In this document: in pieces, positions 45,059-54,000 of the stretch | Layout of the letters: every line of letters begins with the position of its first letter | How positions within the stretch are numbered: the stretch's first letter is position 1 | Source of the DNA: Bacteroidetes bacterium ADurb.Bin008 | GTDB lineage: Bacteria; Bacteroidota; Bacteroidia; Bacteroidales; Tenuifilaceae | Reading direction: 5' to 3' | NCBI GenBank assembly: GCA_002071445.1 | Contig: MWFE01000065.1 | Coordinates: 1 to 64,000, forward strand | DNA length: 64,000 nt | Made by a program: the position numbers and the translations under genes | Notes under the pieces: model-generated | Databases searched by the model: none | What the model was told of the DNA's origin: nothing | What the model saw: the letters and a program-made list of their open reading frames with translations, nothing else

Positions 45059-45725
45059 ACAGAAGAGAGGAGTGGTAAATAAAAAGGCATGTGCCATTCT
45101 TAATCAAATCGATAACCTCGCGTGACTCGTCAACGGGCAAGGCAGGGCATCCAAAGCTTCGCCCCAAACGCCCGTTTCGCTCAATGAATCTCTCGCTCAC
45201 ATAGTCGGCGCCATGAATAACCACAGCCCTCTTCAGCGCATTGTCATTCAGTCCCTTGCTCATTCCCTGTATTCTTAGCGAATACCCATGCTTCCCTTCG
45301 TATGTGCTCTCCGTAACGTACAGCCCCAAACTGCTCTGATTGGAATGCACAGCGTTGGAGAATGATTCGGCATTGAGCAGCCCGGAATTCTTACCGTGGG
45401 CAACAAGCGTTCTTTTTACTACCCTACGGTTGCGGATATCGATTAGAAAGAAGCGTTTCTCTACCGAAGGTCTGCTGAAATCGATTATGGCGATGAGCGA
45501 ATCGTTGTTCAGGCGTTGCTGCTGCCTCATGGTCTGATAACCTGTGAATGCCATCCGAATGGCAGGCTCGGGAATTCCCACCGAGTCCACAAGGATATCC
45601 TTCCAGGTAACGCCAACCGGCTCATTGATATCACTCTTACCAAGGTTGGGCGAGAAACCCGTAAATCCTATGGTTAGGGCAATTAACGCAACGAATGGTA
45701 GTATAAACTGTTTAAAACGGCTCAC
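45027..45725 (-). CDS. murein L,D-transpeptidase catalytic domain protein (YkuD_2 type)
   Basis: 232 residues with an N-terminal signal or anchor (FILPFVALIALTIGF). The catalytic region belongs to the YkuD_2 branch: AVVIHGADYVSERFIERNGR followed by LGRSFGCPALP, giving the His, the Ser-x-Gly-Cys and the basic residues. LIAIIDFSRPSVEKRFFLID is the usual domain start. It is predicted to act on peptidoglycan stem peptides in the periplasm. It lies head-on to the larger L,D-transpeptidase gene, overlapping it at the 3' ends. Confidence 0.92.
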   Translation of the reverse strand: MSRFKQFILPFVALIALTIGFTGFSPNLGKSDINEPVGVTWKDILVDSVGIPEPAIRMAFTGYQTMRQQQRLNNDSLIAIIDFSRPSVEKRFFLIDIRNRRVVKRTLVAHGKNSGLLNAESFSNAVHSNQSSLGLYVTESTYEGKHGYSLRIQGMSKGLNDNALKRAVVIHGADYVSERFIERNGRLGRSFGCPALPVDESREVIDLIKNGTCLFIYHSSLLSKSPADLGIL

Positions 45726-45927
45726 CGGATATAAATTTTTGCAAACTTACTTATTTTCGTCAACGCAAAAGAAGCGTTCGTCACTGATTTATCACCTTTT
45801 ACCATTTTTTTATACACCAAATATCAGTCAGAATGTTTTTGATTTCAAAAAAATTATCCCGATGATTATGAATTTATGCTTGGAATACTTTTTGTAAATT
45901 TAGACCAACTACCAATAAGTTAAAATT

Positions 45928-46434
45928 ATGAAGAGAACCGTTGTAATTGCCGCACTACTTGCCTTTACCTCCTGTGCAATACTGCAAAAGCCCACAGTTG
46001 TCAACCTTAAACCCATGCCCGTGGCCGATTTTTTGGATAACCCATTCGGACACGACGAGAGCATAAAGGCGTTTCAAAAATCGTTGCCCCAAGGGACAAA
46101 GGTTCAGAAGTTGCTTCGCCAAAGCGTGAGCAGAAACCAAAGTCCCGATACCATTTACAATTTCAAGTTCAAAAAATCGAAGGTTGTCATTTACAAAACG
46201 AAGTTTAACCAAGAGTACCTCCTGGGAGGTGTAATCTACAACCCTGAAATTGAGATGATCAATGGCATCCGCCAGGGGATGACCAAGGATAAGTTTTATG
46301 AGTCATTCACCGATCAGGAATTGGCTAAGGGCGATACCATTGAAATTGTCCACCCGCGCAAAGACAGGAAGTTTAACTTTTACTTCGATCAACGGGGTAG
46401 GTTGAACAAGTTCAGCTTTTCGGGAAACTCCTAA
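45928..46434 (+). CDS. small lipoprotein of unknown function
   Basis: 168 residues; signal peptide with lipobox LAFTSC (Cys about residue 16). No family is recognised. The mature part is basic and beta-rich; NFKFKKSKVVIYKTKF and GGVIYNPEIEMINGIRQGMT, with a following DKFYESF, suggest a small SmpA/OmlA-like or BLIP-type fold (the G(I/M)..GMT.. pattern is typical of that group). This is a guess from pattern only. Single gene with a bidirectional terminator. Confidence 0.75.
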   Translation: MKRTVVIAALLAFTSCAILQKPTVVNLKPMPVADFLDNPFGHDESIKAFQKSLPQGTKVQKLLRQSVSRNQSPDTIYNFKFKKSKVVIYKTKFNQEYLLGGVIYNPEIEMINGIRQGMTKDKFYESFTDQELAKGDTIEIVHPRKDRKFNFYFDQRGRLNKFSFSGNS

Positions 46435-46475
46435 AAAAAAGCGGCCTGGAATACATTCAGGCCGCTTTTATCTTT
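46432..46475. terminator. bidirectional terminator between convergent genes
   Basis: Perfect 8-bp GC-rich stem GCGGCCTG/CAGGCCGC (46441-46448 and 46458-46465) with a 9-nt loop, flanked by an A-run on the left and a T-run on the right, so it can serve both the lipoprotein gene and the DUF5689 gene. Confidence 0.9.
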
Positions 46476-46487
46476 TTCTTTCTCTCG

Positions 46488-48431
46488 CTATTTCAACGAT
46501 AGCCCACTGAGTACTACTTTGCCAACCTCCCATGTGGCAGCACCACTGGTTGAACTGGTGTACTTAAAGGCCACGTAAATATTCTGCCCATCGTACTGCG
46601 ACAGGTCGATATTACCGCTATCCACAAAGGTCCAGCCATTGCCGGGTGGGCGGTTAAACCCTGTCAACTCCACCCAGGTTCCCGATTCGGTGGGTTGGCT
46701 AACACCATCGTAATTATTGGAAACCATTACCTTCAAATCGCTGTAGCTGGTAATAAAGTTGATGGCTTCCCTGATGTTCATACGAACATCCACCTTATCC
46801 TCCAGATCTATGGCCGGCGACACCAGCCAATCCTCGTTCTCCTTGTTGCCCCCCTGGAATCCGCTGATGTAGGCACATCCCGAATCGTATGACTGCCACT
46901 GCCATTTTTGGGCACCTGTTATACTGTATTCTTTAAACTGACCCAAATTGGAGGTGAAATTTTCCACAAAGAATGGCTCAACCAGGGTACACCGCTCGCC
47001 GGTGAGATCCACATCATCTAAATTGCGCACGTAGAGTTGATATGTGGTAAGGTACTTACTAAGAATGGCTATCATAGTCCCGTTGCCTTCAGGGAGCAAC
47101 TCTTCATGGAAATCGGCAAAGTTGCTGGTACGAACCACAATCTGGTGGCCATCGCAATCGGTTAATGTCCGGTTTGTGGTTGCGCTATTTTCAGCCCAAG
47201 GCTTACCCAACTCCGAATTATCAAACTGTACTCCATTAAGCACAATGAGCTTACCCAGGTTTTGATCGTTAATCCCCACAAGGCCTATGGGAGTGGGTTC
47301 AATTTCATTTCCAAGGGAAACAAGCTGGATATAAGCAGGGATGGCACCCTCTTCAATGCCACCAAGCCTGTCGAAACCACCGCTTTGGTACACCGACCCG
47401 CCAAGTTGAACCAATCCACCGTATGCCCCCAGTATCAGGTCTTTAACCCTGACCTTAATCCTGGCTCCAACAGGGAATTGTTTGTAAAGGTCTTTGGCAT
47501 CGATTTTCAGATCAATACCCGTAGTTTCATCCTGTATAACCAAGTTCTTGTAGTAGTTCCCCGATTCGTCATCGGCCACAACCACCGCCTCAATGTAATT
47601 GGGATCGTGAATGGTAGGAAAGCCGCCCGTGTATTTCTGCTTAAGCTGCGCAATGGTTATCTTGGTAAGCCCATCAAAGGGATCCCACCAGGGATTGTCG
47701 AAATTCACCTCGCTGGTTCGGCGGATTATCAGCTGCACCTTATCATCGTATCTGCCCGCAATGGCAATTAACGATCCCTGCCCGCGGGGCACCTTTTCAC
47801 TGGCAAACTTAGCGTAGCCACTGGTACGTACCATCACGGCGTTCCCCATGTTGTCCATCAGGGTAAGTTCGCCATACTCCTGATGCTCGGCATCGGCCCA
47901 TGTCTTTGAGGTATCGGATTTGACAAACTGCACATTTTCCAGCCTGATAAGCTGCGACTCGTAGTCAAAAGTGTTCAGCTCGGGTATGGTAACCGTCTTA
48001 GGAGTTGTCGGCTTCAGGGTAGAAATCTTCTTAATATTCCTATCCACGTCCACCGAGTCGATTTGAAAAAGCTTACGGTAGTATTTAATGCTGATTCCAT
48101 TCAGGTTGATATACATTGAATCGCCCTGATAGAGCCCACCCGGTGATTTAAGCCTAACCACAACACCTCCCGTTGCATCGCCAATGTAGGCCTCCTTGTA
48201 TATGTTCCCCGACTTGTCGTCCATGGTAACCACCGCAAATACAGAGGTATCGCCTTTGAAGGTATGTACATTTCCCGGAGGACACAGCTGCCTGAGCTGA
48301 AATATGGTCAACGGTGTTCCTATGGGGATTTCTCTGGGCGACGGTGGACCAAACTGATCATCAATGCAACCGGCTAAAACAATGGCCAGCGGCAATCCCA
48401 ACAATAGCGATTGTAATCTTCTTATCTTCAT
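46488..48431 (-). CDS. surface lipoprotein with two DUF5689 domains and a C-terminal anchor-J-like domain
   Basis: 647 residues, lipobox LAGC at about residue 22. Two DUF5689 units are visible, at about 40-245 and 255-470. Each has an opening helix (TIFQLRQLCPP; TIAQLKQKY), an OB-like strand set (VFAVVTMDDKSGNIYKEAYI; EAVVVADDESGNYYKNLVI), then a strand ending in (R/L)T..D..G..(M/I)VVRTS and a final G.G..IAI. The last 170 residues (FFVENFTSNLG, DWLVSPAIDLE, VAFKYTS) look like a choice-of-anchor-J or DUF5017 domain that may bind carbohydrate. Second gene after the TonB receptor on the same strand; probably captures a ligand for it. Confidence 0.82.
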   Translation of the reverse strand: MKIRRLQSLLLGLPLAIVLAGCIDDQFGPPSPREIPIGTPLTIFQLRQLCPPGNVHTFKGDTSVFAVVTMDDKSGNIYKEAYIGDATGGVVVRLKSPGGLYQGDSMYINLNGISIKYYRKLFQIDSVDVDRNIKKISTLKPTTPKTVTIPELNTFDYESQLIRLENVQFVKSDTSKTWADAEHQEYGELTLMDNMGNAVMVRTSGYAKFASEKVPRGQGSLIAIAGRYDDKVQLIIRRTSEVNFDNPWWDPFDGLTKITIAQLKQKYTGGFPTIHDPNYIEAVVVADDESGNYYKNLVIQDETTGIDLKIDAKDLYKQFPVGARIKVRVKDLILGAYGGLVQLGGSVYQSGGFDRLGGIEEGAIPAYIQLVSLGNEIEPTPIGLVGINDQNLGKLIVLNGVQFDNSELGKPWAENSATTNRTLTDCDGHQIVVRTSNFADFHEELLPEGNGTMIAILSKYLTTYQLYVRNLDDVDLTGERCTLVEPFFVENFTSNLGQFKEYSITGAQKWQWQSYDSGCAYISGFQGGNKENEDWLVSPAIDLEDKVDVRMNIREAINFITSYSDLKVMVSNNYDGVSQPTESGTWVELTGFNRPPGNGWTFVDSGNIDLSQYDGQNIYVAFKYTSSTSGAATWEVGKVVLSGLSLK

Positions 48432-48454
48432 GTCTAAATCATTTTATCATTTTG

Positions 48455-49219
48455 TTAAAACCGGGGACCATTCAGCTTAACTTCGTATAAATGCCTTATA
48501 ATCAACTGGCGATCGTTGCCATACTGACTTGCAATGGCAATTATTGAACCCTTGCCGTTGGGCACTTTCTCACCCGCAAAATTGGCAAAGCCATTGGTTC
48601 GCACCAGCACTGTATTACCATGTTCATCTTCCAGAGTTCTGTTCTCCGATATTTGGTTAACAGGGTCTGCATACGTTTTGGCCGTGTCGGTGGCAATGAA
48701 TTGAACATTTTCCAACTTTATCAGAACCGATTGCAACCGCGTGGGGAAATCGGCAGCATACAGGTCGGGTATAGTAACCGTCTGCGGGTCAATCTTTATG
48801 CCCCGAGCCTGGGTAAACAGACTGGTAACAGCATCAACCCCGTCAATCTGCAGAAGCTTTTCGAAGTACTGCAAAGTGGAACCCTTAAGGCTTATCCGCA
48901 ACAAATCGCCCTCGCGCAGCCTGCTGGTTGCTTTCAAACGGAGCAATACCCCTCCCGTATTATCCTGAACATACAGGTTCTTGTAAATATTGCCAGTACT
49001 CTCATCCATTGTTACCACGGCAAACAATGAGCTGTCGCCCACAAATGTGTGGCTTACCGAAGGCGGGAATTGCGCACGAAGATTGGCAATGGTTACAATG
49101 GATTGCTCATCCAGCACCGGTACAGGAGGCGAATCGAGCTCATCGTTGCAACCTGTAAAAGTTGCTGAAAGAACTAACGGTAAGAACCATCCGGCTATTT
49201 TTTTTACGCTATTCATCAC
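48455..49219 (-). CDS. DUF5689 lipoprotein
   Basis: 254 residues, lipobox FTGC at about residue 24. It holds one DUF5689 unit very like the first unit of the next gene: SLFAVVTMDESTGNIYKNLY, VQDNTGGVLLRLK, VLIKLENVQFI and a final HGNTVLVRTNGFANFAGEKV. It lies 17 bases after the TonB-dependent receptor gene and 23 bases before the larger DUF5689 gene, so the three form one operon. Likely a surface-exposed binding partner of the receptor. DUF5689 has an OB-like fold in several annotated members, hence possible nucleic-acid or oligosaccharide binding. Confidence 0.82.
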   Translation of the reverse strand: MMNSVKKIAGWFLPLVLSATFTGCNDELDSPPVPVLDEQSIVTIANLRAQFPPSVSHTFVGDSSLFAVVTMDESTGNIYKNLYVQDNTGGVLLRLKATSRLREGDLLRISLKGSTLQYFEKLLQIDGVDAVTSLFTQARGIKIDPQTVTIPDLYAADFPTRLQSVLIKLENVQFIATDTAKTYADPVNQISENRTLEDEHGNTVLVRTNGFANFAGEKVPNGKGSIIAIASQYGNDRQLIIRHLYEVKLNGPRF

Positions 49220-49236
49220 GTAGTATCATTAATGGG

Positions 49237-51744
49237 TTAAAAGCTAAAGTTGAGGTTGAGGAAAAAGTTGGTCCCGTACATGTATGCGTACTTGGGCGGG
49301 AATCTGTCTATATCGTTGGATTGATACCTCAACTGTTCAAAAGCTATCACAGTCAAATTTTTATTATTCAGCAGGTTGCTAATGCTAAGGTTTAACCTGA
49401 TGTACTGATTAGAGCCAACTCTCCACGATTTACCGCCAAACACATCCACCGTGTATCCATCGGGAAGTTTTTGCTGACCTAACAATAGGGGAAGCTGTTC
49501 ATCAGTGGTAACCATACCGCCCACTGCTGTCTCAGTGCGCCTGTCGGGATTTATGTCAATACTGATCTTTCCGAAGTAGTTGGCGTTTGCTCCCACAAAC
49601 CAGTATTTTGGGGCATTGTAGCGAAAGCCAATAGAGGCTGCTGCCTGAGGGAATCCACCGATAAGGTAGTTCTTAAAATATACCGTTTGGTTTTCGGCCA
49701 ACATTTCGGCGCTGTTGTCGCGCGATAAGGTTACACTTGGACGTGAATTATAGGTGTAATGCCCCCAGGCCCCAACGGCATTTACCGATAAATCGGGGGT
49801 AATGTTAGCCTCGGCACCAAACTCAACTCCTAGGTTACGGGTATTAACCCCGGTCATAATGTAGTTTATGAAGGTTCGATAGCTCTCGTGGTAAAAACTT
49901 CGATTCCATGTTTGATTGATAAATTCGCTGTAGTAAAAGGTAAGCCTTGATTTAACTTTAGGTGACCTCACTATATAGCTCACATCTCCTGCAAAAATAT
50001 TCTCGCTGGAAAGGCCTTTGATAACATCGTCCCTAACCCTTGCTGAGATGTATGCATTGCGGAAATACGGTGCCCGGGTGATATAGCCTGCATTCAAATC
50101 AATATACTGACGACCCGATATTTTATAGGTAGCTCCTCCCTTAATGCCATAGTTCAGAAAATTATGCTTCTCCGAATCGCCATATGAATTATTAGGGAAT
50201 CGTCCATTCTGCATATGCCCTGTCCGCCAGAACGAAGTGTACGACAGGTTGGCAGCAATGAAAAAATCAACCTTTTGCAGTGAGAACTCCGATTGTGCAA
50301 ATCCCTCGTAATGATTAATGTTTGCGGTAAAATCGTATCCAAACCTATCGCCCTCCTGGATAAGGCGGTTCGGATTTTTCAAATCGTTCTGATACAGGTT
50401 CTCATCGCTGAAATCGCGTTCGGCAAACTGGTCCACATCCACCCACCAGTCACCACCCAGCAGGTCAACCATCTCCTTAAACTGGAACCCTTTAAAATGC
50501 GAAAGATTAACCCCGCCGGTTAACATAATCCTGTCATCCACCCGATGCCGTGCGGTGGAATTAAAAATCCACTGGTTATGGTCATTCCTGCGCTCCTCCA
50601 CAATATACTTCGAACGATTCCCGGTGATTGTCTCATCTCCAACGCGCTGGGAGAAAATATTTTTGGTATTGGCAAAATAAAAGTGATCCCAATCGAGCTG
50701 CCTGAACTGCTTGTTGTTTTTCCATTGATCGGTGTAGTATTGATACCAGTACTCATCATCGTTCTCCCAGTAACTGGGTAGGTAACGGTAGTAATCGGGT
50801 CTAGGGTCGGGGGCATCGTACCAGTTTAAAGCAGTATTACCGCCACGTCCAAACGAGTACACCACCGATGTTGTAATATCAGTTTTACCGAACGTTCCGT
50901 AATGGCTAAGCTGCATCATGGGTTTGTGGTAATTGTTAACCCTTGAATTGCGAATCTTGCCATTCTGGTAACCCCAGTTGGGGTTATAGTATGGATCTCC
51001 GGTCAAATCATAGGCCTCCTGAACAGCAATGCCCGACCGGCCGCTGCGCATGGGTGAGCCAAAAACAGTGAACCCGAAGCTATGATTATCGCTAAACTTC
51101 CTTTCCAACGAAATGAAGTAGGCGTAAGCTTCGTAAAAAGTTCCCTCTACATAACCCTCCTGAGCCCATCGTCTGGATCCGGAAATGGTAAGTGCCCAAG
51201 CATCATCCTTCAAACCCGTGGAATGGATAAACATGGCCCTGTGCCTATAGTTGCGGTTGGCAGCAGAGTAGGTAATGCGTGTACCGGGGCTAAACTGTGA
51301 TGCCCTCGTAATAATACTGCTGGTTCCGCCCAAGGTTCCAAATGTGTTTTCGGTTGCAGCAAGCCCAATGGTATTGACCGTATTACGCATGGCATCGTTC
51401 AATCCTCCCCAGGTAGAGTAAATAACCTTCCCTGTTTCGGGATCGTTCACGGGAGTCCCGTTTATCATCATCGTAGTATTTTCCCCATCGTAGCCCCTTA
51501 TCCTGAAGCGGCATGCCCCAAAAGTATAACCTGCGGTAGAGGTAAACACATCATTGGATCCCTGAAGTAATCCTGAAATATCGAATGCCTCATCATCCGA
51601 TTCAAAATCGGATGCCGATAAGGAAATCACAGGGATAAAATCCTCATCAACTGTAACTACCGTGGTATCTACCTGCCCAAAAGCGCAAATGGAAGAAAAA
51701 AACACAGCAATTATTGGCAAGACAATTTTTTTTTTATAACCCAT
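49237..51744 (-). CDS. TonB-dependent outer membrane receptor
   Basis: 835 residues. A signal peptide (about 1-23, ending AFGQ) is followed directly by a short strand and the plug (DISGLLQGSNDVF, RIRGYDGENTTMMINGTPVN, GGLNDAMR), then a long 22-strand-type barrel ending with NFFLNLNFSF, the usual aromatic C terminus. The carboxypeptidase-like N-terminal domain common in SusC-type receptors is missing, and no SusD gene follows. It heads an operon with two DUF5689 lipoproteins. A secreted endonuclease/phosphatase-like gene lies on the other strand 194 bases away. Ligand unknown. Confidence 0.93.
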   Translation of the reverse strand: MGYKKKIVLPIIAVFFSSICAFGQVDTTVVTVDEDFIPVISLSASDFESDDEAFDISGLLQGSNDVFTSTAGYTFGACRFRIRGYDGENTTMMINGTPVNDPETGKVIYSTWGGLNDAMRNTVNTIGLAATENTFGTLGGTSSIITRASQFSPGTRITYSAANRNYRHRAMFIHSTGLKDDAWALTISGSRRWAQEGYVEGTFYEAYAYFISLERKFSDNHSFGFTVFGSPMRSGRSGIAVQEAYDLTGDPYYNPNWGYQNGKIRNSRVNNYHKPMMQLSHYGTFGKTDITTSVVYSFGRGGNTALNWYDAPDPRPDYYRYLPSYWENDDEYWYQYYTDQWKNNKQFRQLDWDHFYFANTKNIFSQRVGDETITGNRSKYIVEERRNDHNQWIFNSTARHRVDDRIMLTGGVNLSHFKGFQFKEMVDLLGGDWWVDVDQFAERDFSDENLYQNDLKNPNRLIQEGDRFGYDFTANINHYEGFAQSEFSLQKVDFFIAANLSYTSFWRTGHMQNGRFPNNSYGDSEKHNFLNYGIKGGATYKISGRQYIDLNAGYITRAPYFRNAYISARVRDDVIKGLSSENIFAGDVSYIVRSPKVKSRLTFYYSEFINQTWNRSFYHESYRTFINYIMTGVNTRNLGVEFGAEANITPDLSVNAVGAWGHYTYNSRPSVTLSRDNSAEMLAENQTVYFKNYLIGGFPQAAASIGFRYNAPKYWFVGANANYFGKISIDINPDRRTETAVGGMVTTDEQLPLLLGQQKLPDGYTVDVFGGKSWRVGSNQYIRLNLSISNLLNNKNLTVIAFEQLRYQSNDIDRFPPKYAYMYGTNFFLNLNFSF

Positions 51745-51937
51745 AGTATGCTAATAAATAATGATTTATTATTCTCAATCCCTTATTGATGGTGCTTTCA
51801 AAAATAGATAATATTAACAAAAGGCTGGTGCTAAAACTAAAAATATTTACCTTTATCACATTAAATCTTTCTAACAACAAGCATCATTTTTCAAAGGCAA
51901 AGGCTCTTTGCCTAATGGAAATAGCAAAACTGCTGAT

Positions 51938-52993
51938 ATGACTATGAAATTTCTCTATCTGAAGATTATTGGTATTGCCTTTTTGTTGCAGCTACCCTAT
52001 TTGGCTTTAAGTCAGGAAAAAAAGGATTACAAAGTGGCATGCATAGCATTCTACAACCTCGAAAACCTGTTCGACACACTGGATACTCCCGGCGTAAACG
52101 ACTTTGAATACACCCCTGCAGGCCCCAAGCAGTGGAATACCAAAAAGTATTTGGAAAAATTGGATAATCTGTCGAAAGCCATTGCCGAAATTGGCACCGA
52201 GTTTACTCCCCTTGGGGCTGTGATCATCGGCGTTTCGGAGGTTGAGAACAGGGATGTTCTTGTGGATCTGGCAGCGCAAGGGCCTATTGCTTCACGCAAT
52301 TATGAGATTGTCCATTACGATGGGCCCGACAAGCGTGGCGTGGACGTGGCATTGCTTTACCAACCACGATACTTTACTGTTACCAATAGCAAAAGCTACA
52401 GGTTAATTGTCCCAGGGCGGGATGATTTTTTTACCCGCGATCAGCTCCTGGTGTCGGGGGTAATGGATGGCGATACCATCCATATAATTGTAACCCACTG
52501 GCCGTCGAGGTCCGGGGGAGAAAGCCGTAGCAGACCCTTGAGGATTGCTGCTGCCGACCTTGGCAGGCACATCATCGACTCCTTACAGCAAGCCAATCCC
52601 AAAGCAAAAATTATTTTCATGGGCGACCTCAACGATAACCCCGACGATATCAGCGTTGTGAGACACTTAAAATCGTCACCGGAGGTGGCTAAAACAGCAG
52701 AGAATGAACTGTTCAACCCCTTTTACAGCTTTTACCAAAAGGGGTACGGATCTCTTGCCTGGCGCGACACATGGAGCCTTTTCGACCAGATTCTCATTAG
52801 CAAACCCCTTACGGAAACAGACTACACTTCATACCGTTTTTACAAGGCACACGTTTTCAACAAGAAGTTTCTGCAGCAATCCTCCGGTCGATTCAAAGGT
52901 TATCCGTTTCGCACGCATGCCGGTAATCAGTACCTTGGCGGCTATTCCGACCATTTTCCAACCCTTATACTACTTGTAAAGGAAAAGGAATAG
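51938..52993 (+). CDS. exported endonuclease/exonuclease/phosphatase family protein
   Basis: 351 residues with a signal peptide ending ALSQ, so it acts outside the cytoplasm. The EEP fold is clear: FYNLENLFDTLD with the metal-binding Asn, GVSEVENR with the catalytic Glu, VTHWPSRSGG, FMGDLNDNPDD and a closing GGYSDHFP with the His. Members cut DNA, RNA or phosphate esters. Two ATG codons (51938, 51944) are possible; an upstream TTG would give a poor signal peptide. It is divergent from the TonB receptor operon and may release the ligand that is taken up there. Confidence 0.9.
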   Translation: MTMKFLYLKIIGIAFLLQLPYLALSQEKKDYKVACIAFYNLENLFDTLDTPGVNDFEYTPAGPKQWNTKKYLEKLDNLSKAIAEIGTEFTPLGAVIIGVSEVENRDVLVDLAAQGPIASRNYEIVHYDGPDKRGVDVALLYQPRYFTVTNSKSYRLIVPGRDDFFTRDQLLVSGVMDGDTIHIIVTHWPSRSGGESRSRPLRIAAADLGRHIIDSLQQANPKAKIIFMGDLNDNPDDISVVRHLKSSPEVAKTAENELFNPFYSFYQKGYGSLAWRDTWSLFDQILISKPLTETDYTSYRFYKAHVFNKKFLQQSSGRFKGYPFRTHAGNQYLGGYSDHFPTLILLVKEKE

Positions 52994-53052
52994 CCGAAAT
53001 GGCAAAAGGGTAGCATTACCGCAATATTTTGCCTATCCTGAAATAATCCTAT

Positions 53053-53808
53053 TTATAGGTATTTAGCGGCCATGGCATTGGCCCTAACAAGATCTTCGGG
53101 GGTATCAATGGCCATTCCCTCGTGGTGGGTAATCTCCACCCTGATGCTGTAGCCATTCTCCAACCATCGCAACTGTTCCAGCGATTCGGCCAGCTCCAAC
53201 GGCGACTGTTCCAGCTGTGTTATCGCCCTTAGCGCATCGCTGCGGTATGCATATAGCCCGATATGCTTAAAAAACGGATGTGCATTGATCCACTCCTGCT
53301 TTTCCGCTCCCCTGATAAAGGGAATGGCCGACCGGCTGAAATAGAGTGCCTCCTTCCCGTTGCCAATAACCACCTTAGGGGTATTGGGATTGAACACATC
53401 ATCGTGCTTGCCAAAGGGTTTTACCAGCGTTGCAATCTGAACACTCTTATCGCTGAATGGCTTGAGAATCAGTGTCAGCTGGTTGGGGTCAATAAAGGGC
53501 TCGTCGCCCTGAATATTGACCACCACATCGAATGCCTTGCCTACTTCTCGCTCAGCCAGTTGTAAGGCTTCGGCACAGCGATCGGTTCCGCTGGTATGGT
53601 GGGTTGAGGTCATCAGGACTTGCCCTCCAAAACTCTTCACCACCTCGGCAATCCTATGGTCATCGGTGGCCACAAACACGTATTCGTAAACGCTCTTTGC
53701 CTTTTGGTAAACCCATTGTACCATAGGTTTACCTGCAATCTCCGCCAACGGTTTTCCCGGAAACCGCGTTGATGCATACCGCGAGGGTATGATGCCTAAT
53801 ACTTCCAT
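53053..53808 (-). CDS. kdsB: 3-deoxy-manno-octulosonate cytidylyltransferase
   Basis: Activates Kdo with CTP to CMP-Kdo for lipopolysaccharide core synthesis. 251 residues from the ATG before EVLGII. Family marks are IIPSRYASTRFPGKPL (nucleotide loop), VATDDHRI, TSGTDRCAEAL, VVVNIQGDEPFI (metal-binding Asp), ALYFSRSAIPF and the final GMAIDTPEDL. An ATG 39 bases upstream is in frame but would add a hydrophobic tail unusual for this cytosolic enzyme. Confidence 0.97.
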   Translation of the reverse strand: MEVLGIIPSRYASTRFPGKPLAEIAGKPMVQWVYQKAKSVYEYVFVATDDHRIAEVVKSFGGQVLMTSTHHTSGTDRCAEALQLAEREVGKAFDVVVNIQGDEPFIDPNQLTLILKPFSDKSVQIATLVKPFGKHDDVFNPNTPKVVIGNGKEALYFSRSAIPFIRGAEKQEWINAHPFFKHIGLYAYRSDALRAITQLEQSPLELAESLEQLRWLENGYSIRVEITHHEGMAIDTPEDLVRANAMAAKYL

Positions 53809-53942
53809 TGCAAAAACAGTTATGGTTAGTACAAAAGTAGCTATCAAATTATCAAAACCATTTCAATTGCGGGAAAAAAGAAATATTGTCAGTATTCAAA
53901 TCGTTGTTAGGGCGGGCTCGGTGGCTTAAAAAATTTTTCGCC

Positions 53943-53974
53943 CTTGCCGTAATGGATAAAAAAGTGTAATTTTG
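53943..53974 (+). promoter_or_regulatory. promoter of the sigma-54 activator operon
   Basis: CTTG, 20 bases, then TAATTTTG, a near-perfect Bacteroidota housekeeping promoter ending 26 bases before the ATG. The activator gene itself is therefore probably transcribed by the main sigma factor. Confidence 0.6.
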
Positions 53975-54000
53975 TCAGTATTCTTTTCACAGGTTTCAAT

